Assembly: GCF_010726765.1 (NCBI RefSeq)
Contig: NZ_AP022601.1
Location: forward strand, 434,001-498,000
From: Mycobacterium gallinarum
Lineage (GTDB): Bacteria; Actinomycetota; Actinomycetes; Mycobacteriales; Mycobacteriaceae
Length of the DNA: 64,000 nt
Reading direction: 5' to 3'
The number at the start of each line of letters is the position of its first letter. The stretch's first letter is position 1. Positions 8,006-16,732 of the stretch are shown piece by piece. Position numbers and translations under genes: made by a program. The notes under the pieces are model-generated. The model was not told where the DNA came from, searched no databases, and was given only the letters and a program-made list of their open reading frames with translations.

Positions 8006-9181
8006 ATGTCCACACCCGTCATCGTCGGTGCAGCCAGGACGGCAATCGGCCGATCCTTCAAGGGGACGCTGGTCAACACCCCGCCCGAGACTCTGATCAC
8101 CACCGTGCTGCCCGAGGTGGTCCGTCGGTCGGGTGTGGATCCCGCGGATATCGACGACATCATCTTTGCCGAGTCGCATTACGGGGGCGGCGATTTGGCG
8201 CGCTACGCCGCTGACGCGATGGGGCTACAACACGTTCCGGGCCAATCGGTGAACCGACACTGCGCAGGTAGCCTCACCGCGATCGGTAACGCAGCCGCGC
8301 AGATCGGCTCGGGCATGGAGCGTGTGCTGATCGCAGGCGGCGTGCAGTCGCTGTCGATGACCCCGCTGACCAACTGGCGGATCCCGGGACCCGAGCTGAA
8401 GTTCGAGGAGCGGTGGATGCCGCCCACGCACGTCGAGACACCCGATGCGCCGGCCAAGGACATGTCGATCACGGTGGGTTGGAACACCGCGCAGTCGGTC
8501 GGCATCACCCGCGAGGAGATGGACGCCTGGGCGGCCCGGTCACACGAACGGGCCGTCGCCGCGCAGGATGCGGGCAAGTTCGGTGACGAGATCATCCCGA
8601 TGAAGATCCAGCAGTTCGACGGATCGGTGGTCGACTTCAGCGTCGACGAGCATCCCCGCCGCGACACCACCGTCGAGAAGCTCGCCGGGCTCAAGGTGCT
8701 GCACCCGGAGATCGAGGGCTTCTCGATCACCGCGGGCAACAGCAGCGGCACCAACGATGCGGCTGCCGGCGTCGCGCTGGTCGAGCGCGGCTACGCCGAG
8801 GCCAACAACTTGTCGGTGATGGCCACCGTGAGGGCTTGGGGCGCAGCGGGTGTCCCCCCTCGCGACTGCGGGCTCGGTGCGGTGAAAGTGATCGGCAAGG
8901 TGCTCGACCGCGCCGGCTTGAAGCCGTCGGACATCACGCTGTGGGAGATCAACGAGGCCTTCGCATCGGTGCCGATCGCCGCATGCCGCGAGTACGGCAT
9001 CGACGAGGAACTGGTCAACTTCTCCGGAAGCGGTTGCAGCCTCGGCCATCCCATCGCCGCCTCCGGTGCGCGGATGGTGACGACGCTTGTCTATGAACTG
9101 CAGCGGCGTGGCGGTGGCATCGGTATGGCCGCGATGTGCGCAGGCGGCGGCCAGGGCGGCGCAGTCATCATCGAGGTCTGA
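8006..9181 (+). CDS. thiolase (acetyl-CoA acyltransferase)
   Basis: Thiolytic cleavage (or condensation) of 3-oxoacyl-CoA, giving a shortened acyl-CoA and acetyl-CoA or propionyl-CoA. All thiolase residues are visible in 391 residues: nucleophile Cys86 in NRHCAGS, the NEAFA motif near residue 314, His348 in SLGHPIAASG and Cys378 in CAGGGQGG. Full-length degradative type. It closes the plus-strand operon that begins with the thioesterase, although a 78-base gap with an AT-rich patch (7968-7980) could hold its own promoter. A strong hairpin follows the stop. FadA-like; exact member not assigned. Confidence 0.93.
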   Translation: MSTPVIVGAARTAIGRSFKGTLVNTPPETLITTVLPEVVRRSGVDPADIDDIIFAESHYGGGDLARYAADAMGLQHVPGQSVNRHCAGSLTAIGNAAAQIGSGMERVLIAGGVQSLSMTPLTNWRIPGPELKFEERWMPPTHVETPDAPAKDMSITVGWNTAQSVGITREEMDAWAARSHERAVAAQDAGKFGDEIIPMKIQQFDGSVVDFSVDEHPRRDTTVEKLAGLKVLHPEIEGFSITAGNSSGTNDAAAGVALVERGYAEANNLSVMATVRAWGAAGVPPRDCGLGAVKVIGKVLDRAGLKPSDITLWEINEAFASVPIAACREYGIDEELVNFSGSGCSLGHPIAASGARMVTTLVYELQRRGGGIGMAAMCAGGGQGGAVIIEV

Positions 9182-9186
9182 ACCTT

Positions 9187-9239
9187 GCGATTTCGGTGTA
9201 GTTGGTCGCGGTGAGCGCGACCAACTACACCGAAATCGC
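9187..9239. terminator. 53-bp hairpin repeat, copy 1, between convergent genes
   Basis: Two perfect 23-base inverted arms (9187-9209 and 9217-9239) flank the 7-base loop GGTGAGC. The arms contain ATTTCGGTGTAG and its complement. The element starts 6 bases after the thiolase stop and touches the stop codon of the convergent TetR gene, so it can terminate transcription from either side. It has no U-tract. A near-identical copy lies at 40721-40773. Confidence 0.75.
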
Positions 9240-9946
9240 TAGCGTTTGCGCGCTGGCTTCTTGGCCTCGTCGATCAGCCGGCCGGCATGATCGAGGATGC
9301 ACTCGAGACCGAACTCGAAGTTCTTTTCGTCGGCCGCGCCGAGGTGGTGGCCCTTTTCGGTGACCAACGCAAGCAGCGGTGTGGATTCGCTGTCGATCGC
9401 CATGGCCTCGTCGAGATCGGCGGGACCGTCATCCGCCGCGCGGTTCTTCTCGCGCAGGCGTTGCAGCACCACCGAACCGCGGACGTGCACCGACACCGCG
9501 GAATACGTATCGAAGGCGTCATCGGCCGACAGGCCCGCCTCTGTCAGACTGGCGATCGCCTTCTCGACCTCTTGCACGCCGAGCCGCGCAGTACGGGGGC
9601 TCAGGGCGGATCGGATGAGGATCAGATCGCTGAGAATTGGGTTGCCCAGGAACGTCTTTCGCATCGAGCGGGCGTGATTGCGCAGTGTTTCGCGCCAGTC
9701 CTTCGCCTCGACGTACGGCGTCGCGAAGACGTATTGGCGTAGCGCCCGGTCGGTCATCGCGTTGAGTAGGTCGTCCTTCTTGCGGAAATACCAGTAGATG
9801 CTGGTCACGCCGACCCCGAGGTGCTTACCGAGCAGCGGCATGGACAGGTTGTCGATGCCCACTTCCTCGGCGAGTTCGAACGCACCCTTGATGATGTCGT
9901 CCGGATTGATCGACCCGCGCTCGCGCCGTGGACGCTTCTCGGCCAT
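9239..9946 (-). CDS. TetR-family regulator (paralogue of the 27697-28323 protein)
   Basis: About 235 residues. The helix-turn-helix spans residues 15-55 with NLSMPLLGKHLGVGVTSIYW as its core, followed by FRKKDDLLNAMTDRAL, which is characteristic of TetR proteins. The start at 9946 (MAEKRPRRERGS) was picked by alignment with the paralogue; an upstream in-frame ATG at 9976 and a longer reading to 10060 also exist. It is divergent from the crotonase operon at 10139, with a diverged copy of the island palindrome between them, so autoregulation and control of that operon are likely. The ligand is presumably a CoA thioester or the starting substrate. Confidence 0.88.
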   Translation of the reverse strand: MAEKRPRRERGSINPDDIIKGAFELAEEVGIDNLSMPLLGKHLGVGVTSIYWYFRKKDDLLNAMTDRALRQYVFATPYVEAKDWRETLRNHARSMRKTFLGNPILSDLILIRSALSPRTARLGVQEVEKAIASLTEAGLSADDAFDTYSAVSVHVRGSVVLQRLREKNRAADDGPADLDEAMAIDSESTPLLALVTEKGHHLGAADEKNFEFGLECILDHAGRLIDEAKKPARKR

Positions 9947-10087
9947 CGCCTGCCTTGCCACGAACGGCACCTCCATTTCGACTGGTGGACTGAATGTACC
10001 GGCAATTGCCCTCTGATCTGCGTCTACGCAGGTGTGTCGGCCCTCCGCCCTTGCCGTCAAACGTACCGTTGCACCGTTTCGCTTCTT

Positions 10088-10106
10088 TACTGTAAGCCCT
10101 ATAGTA
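10088..10106. promoter_or_regulatory. candidate operator, diverged copy of the island palindrome
   Basis: TACTGTAA-GCC-CTATAGTA: the left arm is perfect and the right arm differs at two or three positions. It lies 33 bases before the GTG of the crotonase at 10139 and about 140 bases from the divergent TetR start. The rest of the 192-base gap (9947-10138) shows no other clear signal. Confidence 0.6.
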
Positions 10107-10138
10107 AGTGTTTCTAGCGTGGCAGCGAAAGGCGAAGG

Positions 10139-10900
10139 GTGTCGGACGAAATCCTGACGGAGCGCCGGGGACGCGTCCTCGTCATCACGATCAATCGACG
10201 GGAAGCGCGAAATGCGGTCAACCTCGCCGTCAGTCAGGGCCTGGCCGACGCGGTCGATGAACTCGACGCGGACAAGGATCTATCGGTCGCCGTGTTGACC
10301 GGCGCGGGCGGCAACTTCTGTTCGGGCATGGATCTGAAGGCCTTCGCCGCAGGGGAGATGGTCGCGATTCCGGGTCGCGGCATCGGCTTCACCGAGCGGC
10401 CGCCACGCAAACCGCTGATCTCGGCAGTCGAAGGTTACGCGCTGGCCGGCGGCACCGAAGTCGTGCTCGCCACCGATCTGGTGGTCGCATCGAGGACGGC
10501 GAAGTTCGGCATCCCCGAGGTGAAGCGCGGCCTCGTGGCTGCCGGCGGCGGACTGCTACGTCTGCACAGGCGGATCCCGTACCAGAAGGCACTTCAGTTG
10601 GCGCTCACCGGTGAGAGCTTCACCGCCGAGCAGGCAGAAGCGTGGGGGTTCGTCAACGTGCTGACCGAACCGGGCGACGCGCTAGCCGGCGCAATCGAAT
10701 TGGCCGAACAAATCACGGCCAACGGTCCGCTGGCGGTCGCCACCACCAAGGAGATCTTCGTCAAGTCTGTCGGCTGGAGCGAGGACGAGATGTGGAAGAA
10801 GCAACGCGAGTACATCGTTCCGATCTTCTCGTCGAACGACGCGAAAGAAGGCGCGATCGCGTTTGCGGAGAAGCGCGCACCCAACTGGACCGGCACCTGA
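10139..10900 (+). CDS. enoyl-CoA hydratase (crotonase with both catalytic glutamates)
   Basis: A 253-residue crotonase, likely adding water across the 2,3 double bond of an enoyl-CoA. Unlike its relatives in this window, both catalytic glutamates are kept: GYALAGGTEVVLATD (near residue 101-115) and FGIPEVKRGLVAAGG (near 123-137). FCSGMDL makes the other half of the oxyanion hole. Starts at GTG 10139 behind GGCGAAGG. First gene of a long plus-strand operon and just downstream of a candidate operator, so it is a likely TetR target. EchA-type; substrate unknown. Confidence 0.92.
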   Translation: MSDEILTERRGRVLVITINRREARNAVNLAVSQGLADAVDELDADKDLSVAVLTGAGGNFCSGMDLKAFAAGEMVAIPGRGIGFTERPPRKPLISAVEGYALAGGTEVVLATDLVVASRTAKFGIPEVKRGLVAAGGGLLRLHRRIPYQKALQLALTGESFTAEQAEAWGFVNVLTEPGDALAGAIELAEQITANGPLAVATTKEIFVKSVGWSEDEMWKKQREYIVPIFSSNDAKEGAIAFAEKRAPNWTGT

Positions 10901-10913
10901 CCGCGCGCACGAC

Positions 10914-11108
10914 ATGGATCTCGGGTTGGCCAATTCGGCCGCAACGGATTTGGTCGAGCACGACGGCGTGACGGGAATGGTGCGCTGCGTCCGTTCCGCG
11001 CTACCGCTGCTGCGGAAGGCGCCGTTTCTCGTGTCGCGAAATTTGTACCTGACCGGTGCCAACGTCAACCTCGACGGCGGCAGCGACTTCACCCGAGACT
11101 TCACCTGA
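10914..11108 (+). pseudogene. short-chain dehydrogenase C-terminal remnant
   Basis: A 64-codon open frame whose end, LYLTGANVNLDGGSDF, is the hallmark C-terminus of short-chain dehydrogenases (the TG-x-x-x-x-x-DGG motif). The Rossmann nucleotide-binding part and the YxxxK active site are absent, and the preceding bases belong to the crotonase. It is best read as the leftover of a deleted SDR gene. It lacks a good ribosome site, but it stays open and sits between two operon genes, so a short peptide may still be made. Confidence 0.6.
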
Positions 11109-11118
11109 GGAGGCAGCA

Positions 11119-12123
11119 GTGGCCACAGCCAAAGAGGCCCGCGAGTGGGCCCGCGGCAATCTGCGCGGGATCGGCAATTCCCTCTACACGCCGTTCAGCG
11201 GTGACGACGGCGACGACATCGACTGGGACGCCTACCGAACATTGGTGCGCTACTGCGTAGGCGAGTTGCGCCACCCCATGCTCTGGTGCACCAGCGGCAT
11301 CGCGGAGTTCTGGTCACTGACGATTGAGGAACGAAAGCGGCTGCTGGAGGTCGCTATCGAAGAGGGGCGGGCCGCCGACCCCGGTGTCGTCGTGCAAGCA
11401 TGCACCGCCGCGATGTCGGCGAAGGACTGCCTGGAACTGACGTTGCACGCGCAGCAGGCCGGTGCCGACATCGTCTACATCCAGACGCCGATGATGGAGG
11501 CGCACGGCGGAGCCGGAGTTCTACGGTTCTTCCAATACATCGCCGACCGCAGCGATATCGCGTTGGGCATGTTCAATTCGCCATCATCGGGTTACGTCTT
11601 GACGCCTGCCGAGGGCGCGCGGATCTACGACGAGATACCCGCGGTGTGCGCGACCAAGGAAGGCGCCTTCCGGCCCACGGCCAGCCGGCAGCTTCACGGC
11701 CTCGCTCCAGACCTGACGATCTGGGAATGCGAGACGACCGTCTACCGAGCCGGGTGGCTGCGCGCGGGGATCGTCGGACCCGCGCAACTGGGCACGTCGG
11801 GCTATCTCTACGAAACCCCGCAGCATCGAGTGTTCTCCGAATACTGGGAGCTCGTGTGGAGCGACAAATTGTCCGACGCGATCGACTACGCCGAGAGGTC
11901 GGGTATCGACCAGTTCACCGTCGACATCGGAGGGTGCTTCACGTGCTATCCGGGGCGGCCGGACTATTTCACCCACTGGGGCGGGGCGTTCAAGTACGCG
12001 GCATCGGTGCTCGGACTCCCCATCGGTTCATACCCCCACTCGCGGCCGCCGCAGGCCGAGCTTTCGCAGGAGGCGAAAAGCCGGATCGACGCAGCGTATA
12101 GGCGATTCGGATTGGTCGGCTGA
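11119..12123 (+). CDS. DapA/NAL-superfamily aldolase or lyase
   Basis: A 334-residue (beta/alpha)8 protein of the dihydrodipicolinate synthase/N-acetylneuraminate lyase family. These enzymes form a Schiff base between a lysine and a keto acid and make or break C-C bonds. The probable Schiff-base lysine is Lys180 in AVCATKEG. The usual YNxPxRTG motif is MFNSPSSGY here, so the catalytic tyrosine is phenylalanine (residue 152) and the arginine that binds pyruvate is missing. It starts at GTG 11119 behind GGAGG. Within a crotonase/synthetase operon a hydratase-aldolase role on an aromatic or alicyclic intermediate is plausible, but this is inference. Confidence 0.85.
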   Translation: MATAKEAREWARGNLRGIGNSLYTPFSGDDGDDIDWDAYRTLVRYCVGELRHPMLWCTSGIAEFWSLTIEERKRLLEVAIEEGRAADPGVVVQACTAAMSAKDCLELTLHAQQAGADIVYIQTPMMEAHGGAGVLRFFQYIADRSDIALGMFNSPSSGYVLTPAEGARIYDEIPAVCATKEGAFRPTASRQLHGLAPDLTIWECETTVYRAGWLRAGIVGPAQLGTSGYLYETPQHRVFSEYWELVWSDKLSDAIDYAERSGIDQFTVDIGGCFTCYPGRPDYFTHWGGAFKYAASVLGLPIGSYPHSRPPQAELSQEAKSRIDAAYRRFGLVG

Positions 12124-12151
12124 TGAGTCACCAGACGGTTGCGGAAGGTGC

Positions 12152-12170
12152 TACCGATAGGTGTACAGTA
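12152..12170. promoter_or_regulatory. weak copy of the island palindrome upstream of a crotonase
   Basis: TACCGATA-GGT-GTACAGTA: the right arm matches the consensus at seven of eight positions, the left arm at only five. It lies in the 89-base gap before the crotonase GTG at 12213, which suggests an internal promoter. Weak on its own; supported by the stronger copies elsewhere. Confidence 0.35.
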
Positions 12171-12212
12171 TGCACATACATCCAGTTCGAAGCGCCTGAG
12201 GAGGGCTGACGG

Positions 12213-13070
12213 GTGAGCGTTGAAGACCGCGTCGCCGACCCCGTTGCCGCCCGCGAGGCCGAACCGGTGCTCTACGAGGTGCGCGATACCGGCGTCGCGG
12301 TCCTGACGCTCAACCGGCCCGAACGCATGAATGGTTGGGGTGGCGGTCTGGCCACGACGTTCTACCTGCGTCTCGACGACGCCGAGGCCGATCCCGATGT
12401 TCGTGCCATCGTCGTCACCGGCCGGGGCCGCGCCTTCTGCGCAGGCGCGGACATGGGTGATCTCAGCTCGATCAGCGCCGCCACCGTCGACGCCGCAGCG
12501 GACACCGACGTCGGCAAGTTGGTCGGTGCGCGTCATCCTCACTTCACGACCACGATGCGCAAGCCGGTCGTCGCGGCAATCAACGGCGCGTGCGCAGGCA
12601 TGGGTATGACGATGGCATTGATGTGCGATGTGCGGTTCGCTGCAGACGGTGCGAAATTCACCACGTCCTTCGCCCGACGGGGTCTGATCGCGGAGTACGG
12701 GATCTCCTGGATCCTGCCGCGCATCGTCGGTCAGGGTGTTGCACTGGACCTGCTGCTGTCCGGTCGCGTCTTCCTGGCCGACGAGGCGGCGCACCTCGGC
12801 CTGGTCAAAGAGGTCGTCGCACCAGACGAGTTGCTGCCGCGGGCGATCGCCTATGCCGAGGACATCGCCGCCAATTGCGCGCCCAGCTCGCTGGCGGTGA
12901 TCAAGCAACAGGTGTACGCAGACACCATGCGCGAAGTATTGGATGCCAGCGACGATGCCGAGAAGCTGATGCACGAATCCATGCAGCGTCCCGATTTCAT
13001 CGAAGGCATCACGAGCTTCTTCGAAAAGCGTCAGCCCAATTTCCCGCCTTTGAAAGGACAGGAATCGTGA
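12213..13070 (+). CDS. enoyl-CoA hydratase/isomerase family (crotonase)
   Basis: A 285-residue crotonase starting at GTG 12213 behind a strong GAGGAGGG site. FCAGADMGD (near 76) and NGACAGMGMTMALMCD (near 128-143) make the oxyanion hole. The first catalytic glutamate is replaced by Met/Thr (MTMAL), while the second region reads SFARRGLIAEYGISWILPR, a pattern seen in EchA proteins of uncertain reaction. The stop overlaps the start of the amidohydrolase by four bases (GTGA), so the two are translationally coupled. Confidence 0.88.
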   Translation: MSVEDRVADPVAAREAEPVLYEVRDTGVAVLTLNRPERMNGWGGGLATTFYLRLDDAEADPDVRAIVVTGRGRAFCAGADMGDLSSISAATVDAAADTDVGKLVGARHPHFTTTMRKPVVAAINGACAGMGMTMALMCDVRFAADGAKFTTSFARRGLIAEYGISWILPRIVGQGVALDLLLSGRVFLADEAAHLGLVKEVVAPDELLPRAIAYAEDIAANCAPSSLAVIKQQVYADTMREVLDASDDAEKLMHESMQRPDFIEGITSFFEKRQPNFPPLKGQES

Positions 13071-14278
13071 AAGCCCTGGACTACATGGCCATCGACGTCG
13101 ACAACCACTATTACGAGACGATCGACTCGTGCACACGCCACCTGCCCAAGGAGTTCAAGCGCCGCGGCGTGCAGATGCTGACCGAGGGCAAGCGCACGTT
13201 CGCCGTCATGGGTGGCGTGGTCAATCACTTCATCCCGAATCCGACATTTGATCCGATCATCGAACCGGGCTGCCTGGATCTGTTGTTCCGCGGCGAAATC
13301 CCCGAAGGCGTCGATCCGGCATCACTGATGAAGGTCGACCGGTTGCCCGATCATCCCGAGTATCAGAATCGCGACGCCAGGGTGAAGATTCTCGACAAGC
13401 AGAACCTCGAAACCGTATTCATGCTGCCAACTTTCGCGTGCGGCGTGGAGGAAGCCCTCAAGCACGACATCGACGCGACCATGGCCACGGTGCACGCGTT
13501 CAATCTTTGGCTGGACGAGGACTGGGGCTTCGATCGCCCCGATCACCGGTTTCTGTCGGCGCCGATCATCTCGCTGGCCGATCCGGACAAGGCTGTGGAA
13601 GAGGTCGAGTTCGTCCTGTCCCGCGGCGCCAAGAACGTCTGTGTGCGGCCCGCGCCGGTCCCGGGCCGGGTCAAGCCACGCTCTCTGGGCGACCCGTTGC
13701 ACGATCCGGTGTGGGCCCGGCTGGCCGAGGCCGGCGTTCCGGTGATCTTCCACCTGTCCGACAGCGGCTATCTCGCGATCGCGGCATTGTGGGGCGGCAA
13801 GGCCACGTTCGAGGGATTCGGCAAGAAGGATCCGTTGGACCAGGTGCTGCTCGACGACCGCGCCATCCACGACGCGATGGCCTCGATGATCGTGCATCAG
13901 GTCTTCACCCGGCACCCGAAACTCAAGGTCGCGAGCATCGAGAACGGCTCGTATTTCGTCTACCGGTTGATCAAACGGCTCAAGAAGGCTGCCAACACCG
14001 CGCCGTACCACTTCAAAGAAGATCCGGTCGAACAGCTGAAGAACAACGTCTGGATCGCGCCGTACTACGAGGACGACGTCAAGGAGCTCGCCGCAACGAT
14101 CGGTGTCGACAAGATCCTGTTCGGCTCGGACTGGCCCCACGGTGAGGGTCTGGCCGATCCGATGAACTTCACCGCCGACATCCCGCAGTTCCCCGAGTTC
14201 AGCTACGAGGACACCCGGAAGGTGATGCGCGACAACGCACTCGAACTGCTTGGTGCGAACGTGACGGCTTCCGCCTAG
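13067..14278 (+). CDS. amidohydrolase-2 family metal-dependent hydrolase/decarboxylase
   Basis: A 403-residue TIM-barrel protein of the ACMSD/amidohydrolase-2 family, which performs metal-dependent hydrolysis or non-oxidative decarboxylation of cyclic acids. The first motif IDVDNHYYE (residues 8-16) has the D-x-H pattern, FHLSDSGY (near 227) and VASIENGS (near 287) carry further ligand-side residues, and LFGSDWPHGEG (near 350) carries the catalytic Asp. Starts at GTG 13067 in a GTGA overlap; MAIDVDN at 13085 is a less likely start. One of four family members in the window, all next to CoA-ester genes. Confidence 0.87.
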   Translation: MKALDYMAIDVDNHYYETIDSCTRHLPKEFKRRGVQMLTEGKRTFAVMGGVVNHFIPNPTFDPIIEPGCLDLLFRGEIPEGVDPASLMKVDRLPDHPEYQNRDARVKILDKQNLETVFMLPTFACGVEEALKHDIDATMATVHAFNLWLDEDWGFDRPDHRFLSAPIISLADPDKAVEEVEFVLSRGAKNVCVRPAPVPGRVKPRSLGDPLHDPVWARLAEAGVPVIFHLSDSGYLAIAALWGGKATFEGFGKKDPLDQVLLDDRAIHDAMASMIVHQVFTRHPKLKVASIENGSYFVYRLIKRLKKAANTAPYHFKEDPVEQLKNNVWIAPYYEDDVKELAATIGVDKILFGSDWPHGEGLADPMNFTADIPQFPEFSYEDTRKVMRDNALELLGANVTASA

Positions 14279-14280
14279 CC

Positions 14281-15897
14281 ATGGGCGAATGGACCATCGG
14301 GGCGGTGCTCGACGCGATCGCCGAGGCCGTACCCGACCGGCTGATGACCGTCTGTGGAACACGCCGCAGCACGTTCGGCGAATCGGCGGAACGGACCCGT
14401 CGACTGGCCAATTTTCTGGCCGCCCAGGGCTTGGGCGCACACCGGGAACGGGACGAGCTGCAGAACTGGGAGTGCGGACAGGATCGCGTCGCACTGGTCA
14501 TGCACAACGATCTCTACCCCGACGCGGTCATCGGCTCGTTGAAGGCGCGAACCGTGCCGGTCAACATCAACTACAACTACGCCCCGCGCGAGGTTGCCGA
14601 ACTGCTGGAGTACCTGCAACCGCGGGCGGTGATCTATCACCGCTCGTTCGGGCCCACGTTCGCTGACGTGCTCCCGCCTGCCGCGGCGGACGTGATGATC
14701 GCGGTGGACGACGACAGCACCGTCCCGCTCCTGCCCGGCGCCATCAGCTTCGACGATGCTCTGGCGCAGGGCGATACGGACCACGATCTCGCGCCTTCAC
14801 CGGACGACGTGATGATGGTGTGCACCGGCGGGACGACCGGCCGCCCGAAGGGTGTGATGTGGCGGCAGAGCGACACCTACGTGGTGTCCATGAACGGTGC
14901 CGACCACGAGACCGTCGACGAGATTCACGCCAAGCTCGGATTCGAAGGCCAGCCGTGGTTCGCGGTGTCCCCGCTGATGCATGCGGCGGGTATGTGGACG
15001 GCATTTGCGGGACTCCTCAACGGGTTGCCGATCGTCCTCTACGACAAGACACGCTTCGACCCGCGTGCGGTACTGGAGACCGCCGAGCGTGAGAAGGTCG
15101 GGATGATGACGATGGTCGGTGACGCCTACGCGGCCCCGCTGGTGGAGGAACTGCGCGCCGGTTCCTACGATCTGTCGTCGATGTATGCGATCGGCACCGG
15201 CGGAGCGGCGACCAATCCGAAACACCAAGAGGCTCTTCTGGAATTGCTGCCGCAGATCACCCTGATCAACGGATACGGCTCGTCGGAGACCGGGAACGTG
15301 GGCTTCGGGCGCAGCCAGCACGGAGACCAGAAGGACACGTTCGTACTCAGGGAGGGCGCGCTGGTCCTGTCTGAGAACTACAGCCGCTTCCTGCAACCGG
15401 GGGAGCAGGAAGTCGGCTTCGTCGCGCGTGCGGGGCGTATCCCGCTGGGGTACTTCGACGACGAGGCCGCCACCCGCAAGACGTTCCCCGTCGTCGAGGG
15501 GCGGCGGGTGGTGATCTCCGGGGACCGTGGCTCGCTGGCTGCCGATGGCTCGCTGCAGTTGTTCGGCCGAGATTCCCTTGTCGTCAACACCGGAGGCGAG
15601 AAGGTCTTCGTCGAAGAAGTCGAGGAAGTGCTGCGCGCCTGTTCGGGCGTGGCCGACGCGTTGGTGGTCGGGCGTCCGAGCGACCGCTGGGGTGAAGAAC
15701 TCGTCGCCCTCGTGGCCCTGAAGGAGGCCGTCGATGTCACCCCGGAACAGCTTCATCGTCAGTGCACGTCGCATCTCGCGCGGTTCAAGGCGCCGAAGGA
15801 GTTCATCATCGTGGATCAGGTCCGTCGGCTCGGAAACGGTAAGCCGGACTACCGCTGGGCGAAAGCCGCTGCCGTGCAAGAGGCGTCGCTGACGTGA
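14281..15897 (+). CDS. acyl-CoA synthetase (FadD-type, WRQ subfamily)
   Basis: A 538-residue acid-CoA ligase. The P-loop reads CTGGTTGRPKGVMWRQ near residue 180, YGSSETG near 333, SGDRG for the hinge and GNGKPDYRW for the C-terminal lysine. The 'GVMWRQ' and 'DYRW' signatures are shared with the synthetase at 29793-31448, so the two are paralogues of a subfamily distinct from those at 125-3089. FadD19-type steroid side-chain ligases carry similar signatures as far as I recall, which is a hint rather than proof. Starts 2 bases after the amidohydrolase stop, and its own stop overlaps the next start (GTGA). Confidence 0.9.
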   Translation: MGEWTIGAVLDAIAEAVPDRLMTVCGTRRSTFGESAERTRRLANFLAAQGLGAHRERDELQNWECGQDRVALVMHNDLYPDAVIGSLKARTVPVNINYNYAPREVAELLEYLQPRAVIYHRSFGPTFADVLPPAAADVMIAVDDDSTVPLLPGAISFDDALAQGDTDHDLAPSPDDVMMVCTGGTTGRPKGVMWRQSDTYVVSMNGADHETVDEIHAKLGFEGQPWFAVSPLMHAAGMWTAFAGLLNGLPIVLYDKTRFDPRAVLETAEREKVGMMTMVGDAYAAPLVEELRAGSYDLSSMYAIGTGGAATNPKHQEALLELLPQITLINGYGSSETGNVGFGRSQHGDQKDTFVLREGALVLSENYSRFLQPGEQEVGFVARAGRIPLGYFDDEAATRKTFPVVEGRRVVISGDRGSLAADGSLQLFGRDSLVVNTGGEKVFVEEVEEVLRACSGVADALVVGRPSDRWGEELVALVALKEAVDVTPEQLHRQCTSHLARFKAPKEFIIVDQVRRLGNGKPDYRWAKAAAVQEASLT

Positions 15898-16730
15898 GCA
15901 CGAGAGCGATTGATTGTCTGGTCAACGTCCACTTCGGCGAGACCGAGAAGCAGCCCGAGTTCATGCTCAAGGTGCGTGACGACTACTTCAAGGGACCCCA
16001 GTCCCTCTATGACCAGGTCGAGCTCGCGCAGCTACTCGAGGAGATGGACGAGCGCGGCGTGGAGAAGGCCATCCTGATGGACAACCTGACTAAGCCGTCG
16101 GTGACGGCCCGCAAGTTCGTCGATCAGCGGCCCGACAAATTCGCCCTCGCCATGGGCGGGGTGAACCTGCTGCGCCCCATGCCGTCGCTGCGAGAACTCA
16201 CCGCCGTCGTGCGGGATATGCCGGTGGCGTATACCGCAGTGGGGCCCAGCTTTTGGGGCGACGGCCAATACCCGCCGAGCGACGCAGTGTATTACCCGCT
16301 CTACACCAAATGCGCTGAGCTCGGGCTGCCGCTGTGCGTGAACACCGGGCTGCCGGGGCCGCCGATCCCGGGGGAGGCGCAGAACCCGATTCACCTCGAC
16401 CGGGTCTGCGTGCGATTCCCCGAGTTGAAACTCTGCATGATTCACGGGGCCGACCCGTGGTGGGATGTCGCGATCCGACTGATGATCAAGTACAAGAACC
16501 TGCGACTGATGACGTCGGCGTGGTCGCCGAAGCGACTGCCGGACAGCCTGCTGCACTACATGCGCACCCGCGGACCCGACAAGGTGATCTTCGCTTCGGA
16601 CTGGCCGGTGCTGAGAATGCATCGGGTGGTGCCCGAGGCGCTGGCGCTGGACCTGCCAGCCGAGGTGCTGGACAACTACCTCTACAACAACGCACAGGAT
16701 TTCTTTTTCGGGCCCCGAGAGGAGCAGTGA
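15894..16730 (+). CDS. amidohydrolase-2 family protein
   Basis: A 278-residue member of the amidohydrolase-2 family, shorter than its neighbours (about 400). The N-terminal metal motif is DCLVNVHFG, where a D-x-H pair is usual, so metal binding at that end is uncertain. CMIHGADPWW (near 182) and IFASDWPVLRM (near 229) are conserved, with the catalytic Asp in the latter. Starts at GTG 15894, overlapping the synthetase stop. Probably a hydrolase or lyase acting in the same pathway as the synthetase and the two acyl-CoA dehydrogenases downstream. Confidence 0.82.
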   Translation: MSTRAIDCLVNVHFGETEKQPEFMLKVRDDYFKGPQSLYDQVELAQLLEEMDERGVEKAILMDNLTKPSVTARKFVDQRPDKFALAMGGVNLLRPMPSLRELTAVVRDMPVAYTAVGPSFWGDGQYPPSDAVYYPLYTKCAELGLPLCVNTGLPGPPIPGEAQNPIHLDRVCVRFPELKLCMIHGADPWWDVAIRLMIKYKNLRLMTSAWSPKRLPDSLLHYMRTRGPDKVIFASDWPVLRMHRVVPEALALDLPAEVLDNYLYNNAQDFFFGPREEQ

Positions 16731-16732
16731 CG

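Noticed and set aside
12590..13066. Upstream extension of the 13067 amidohydrolase frame over the crotonase gene
   Set aside because: The extension is a shadow of the crotonase; family similarity begins only after the GTG at 13067.
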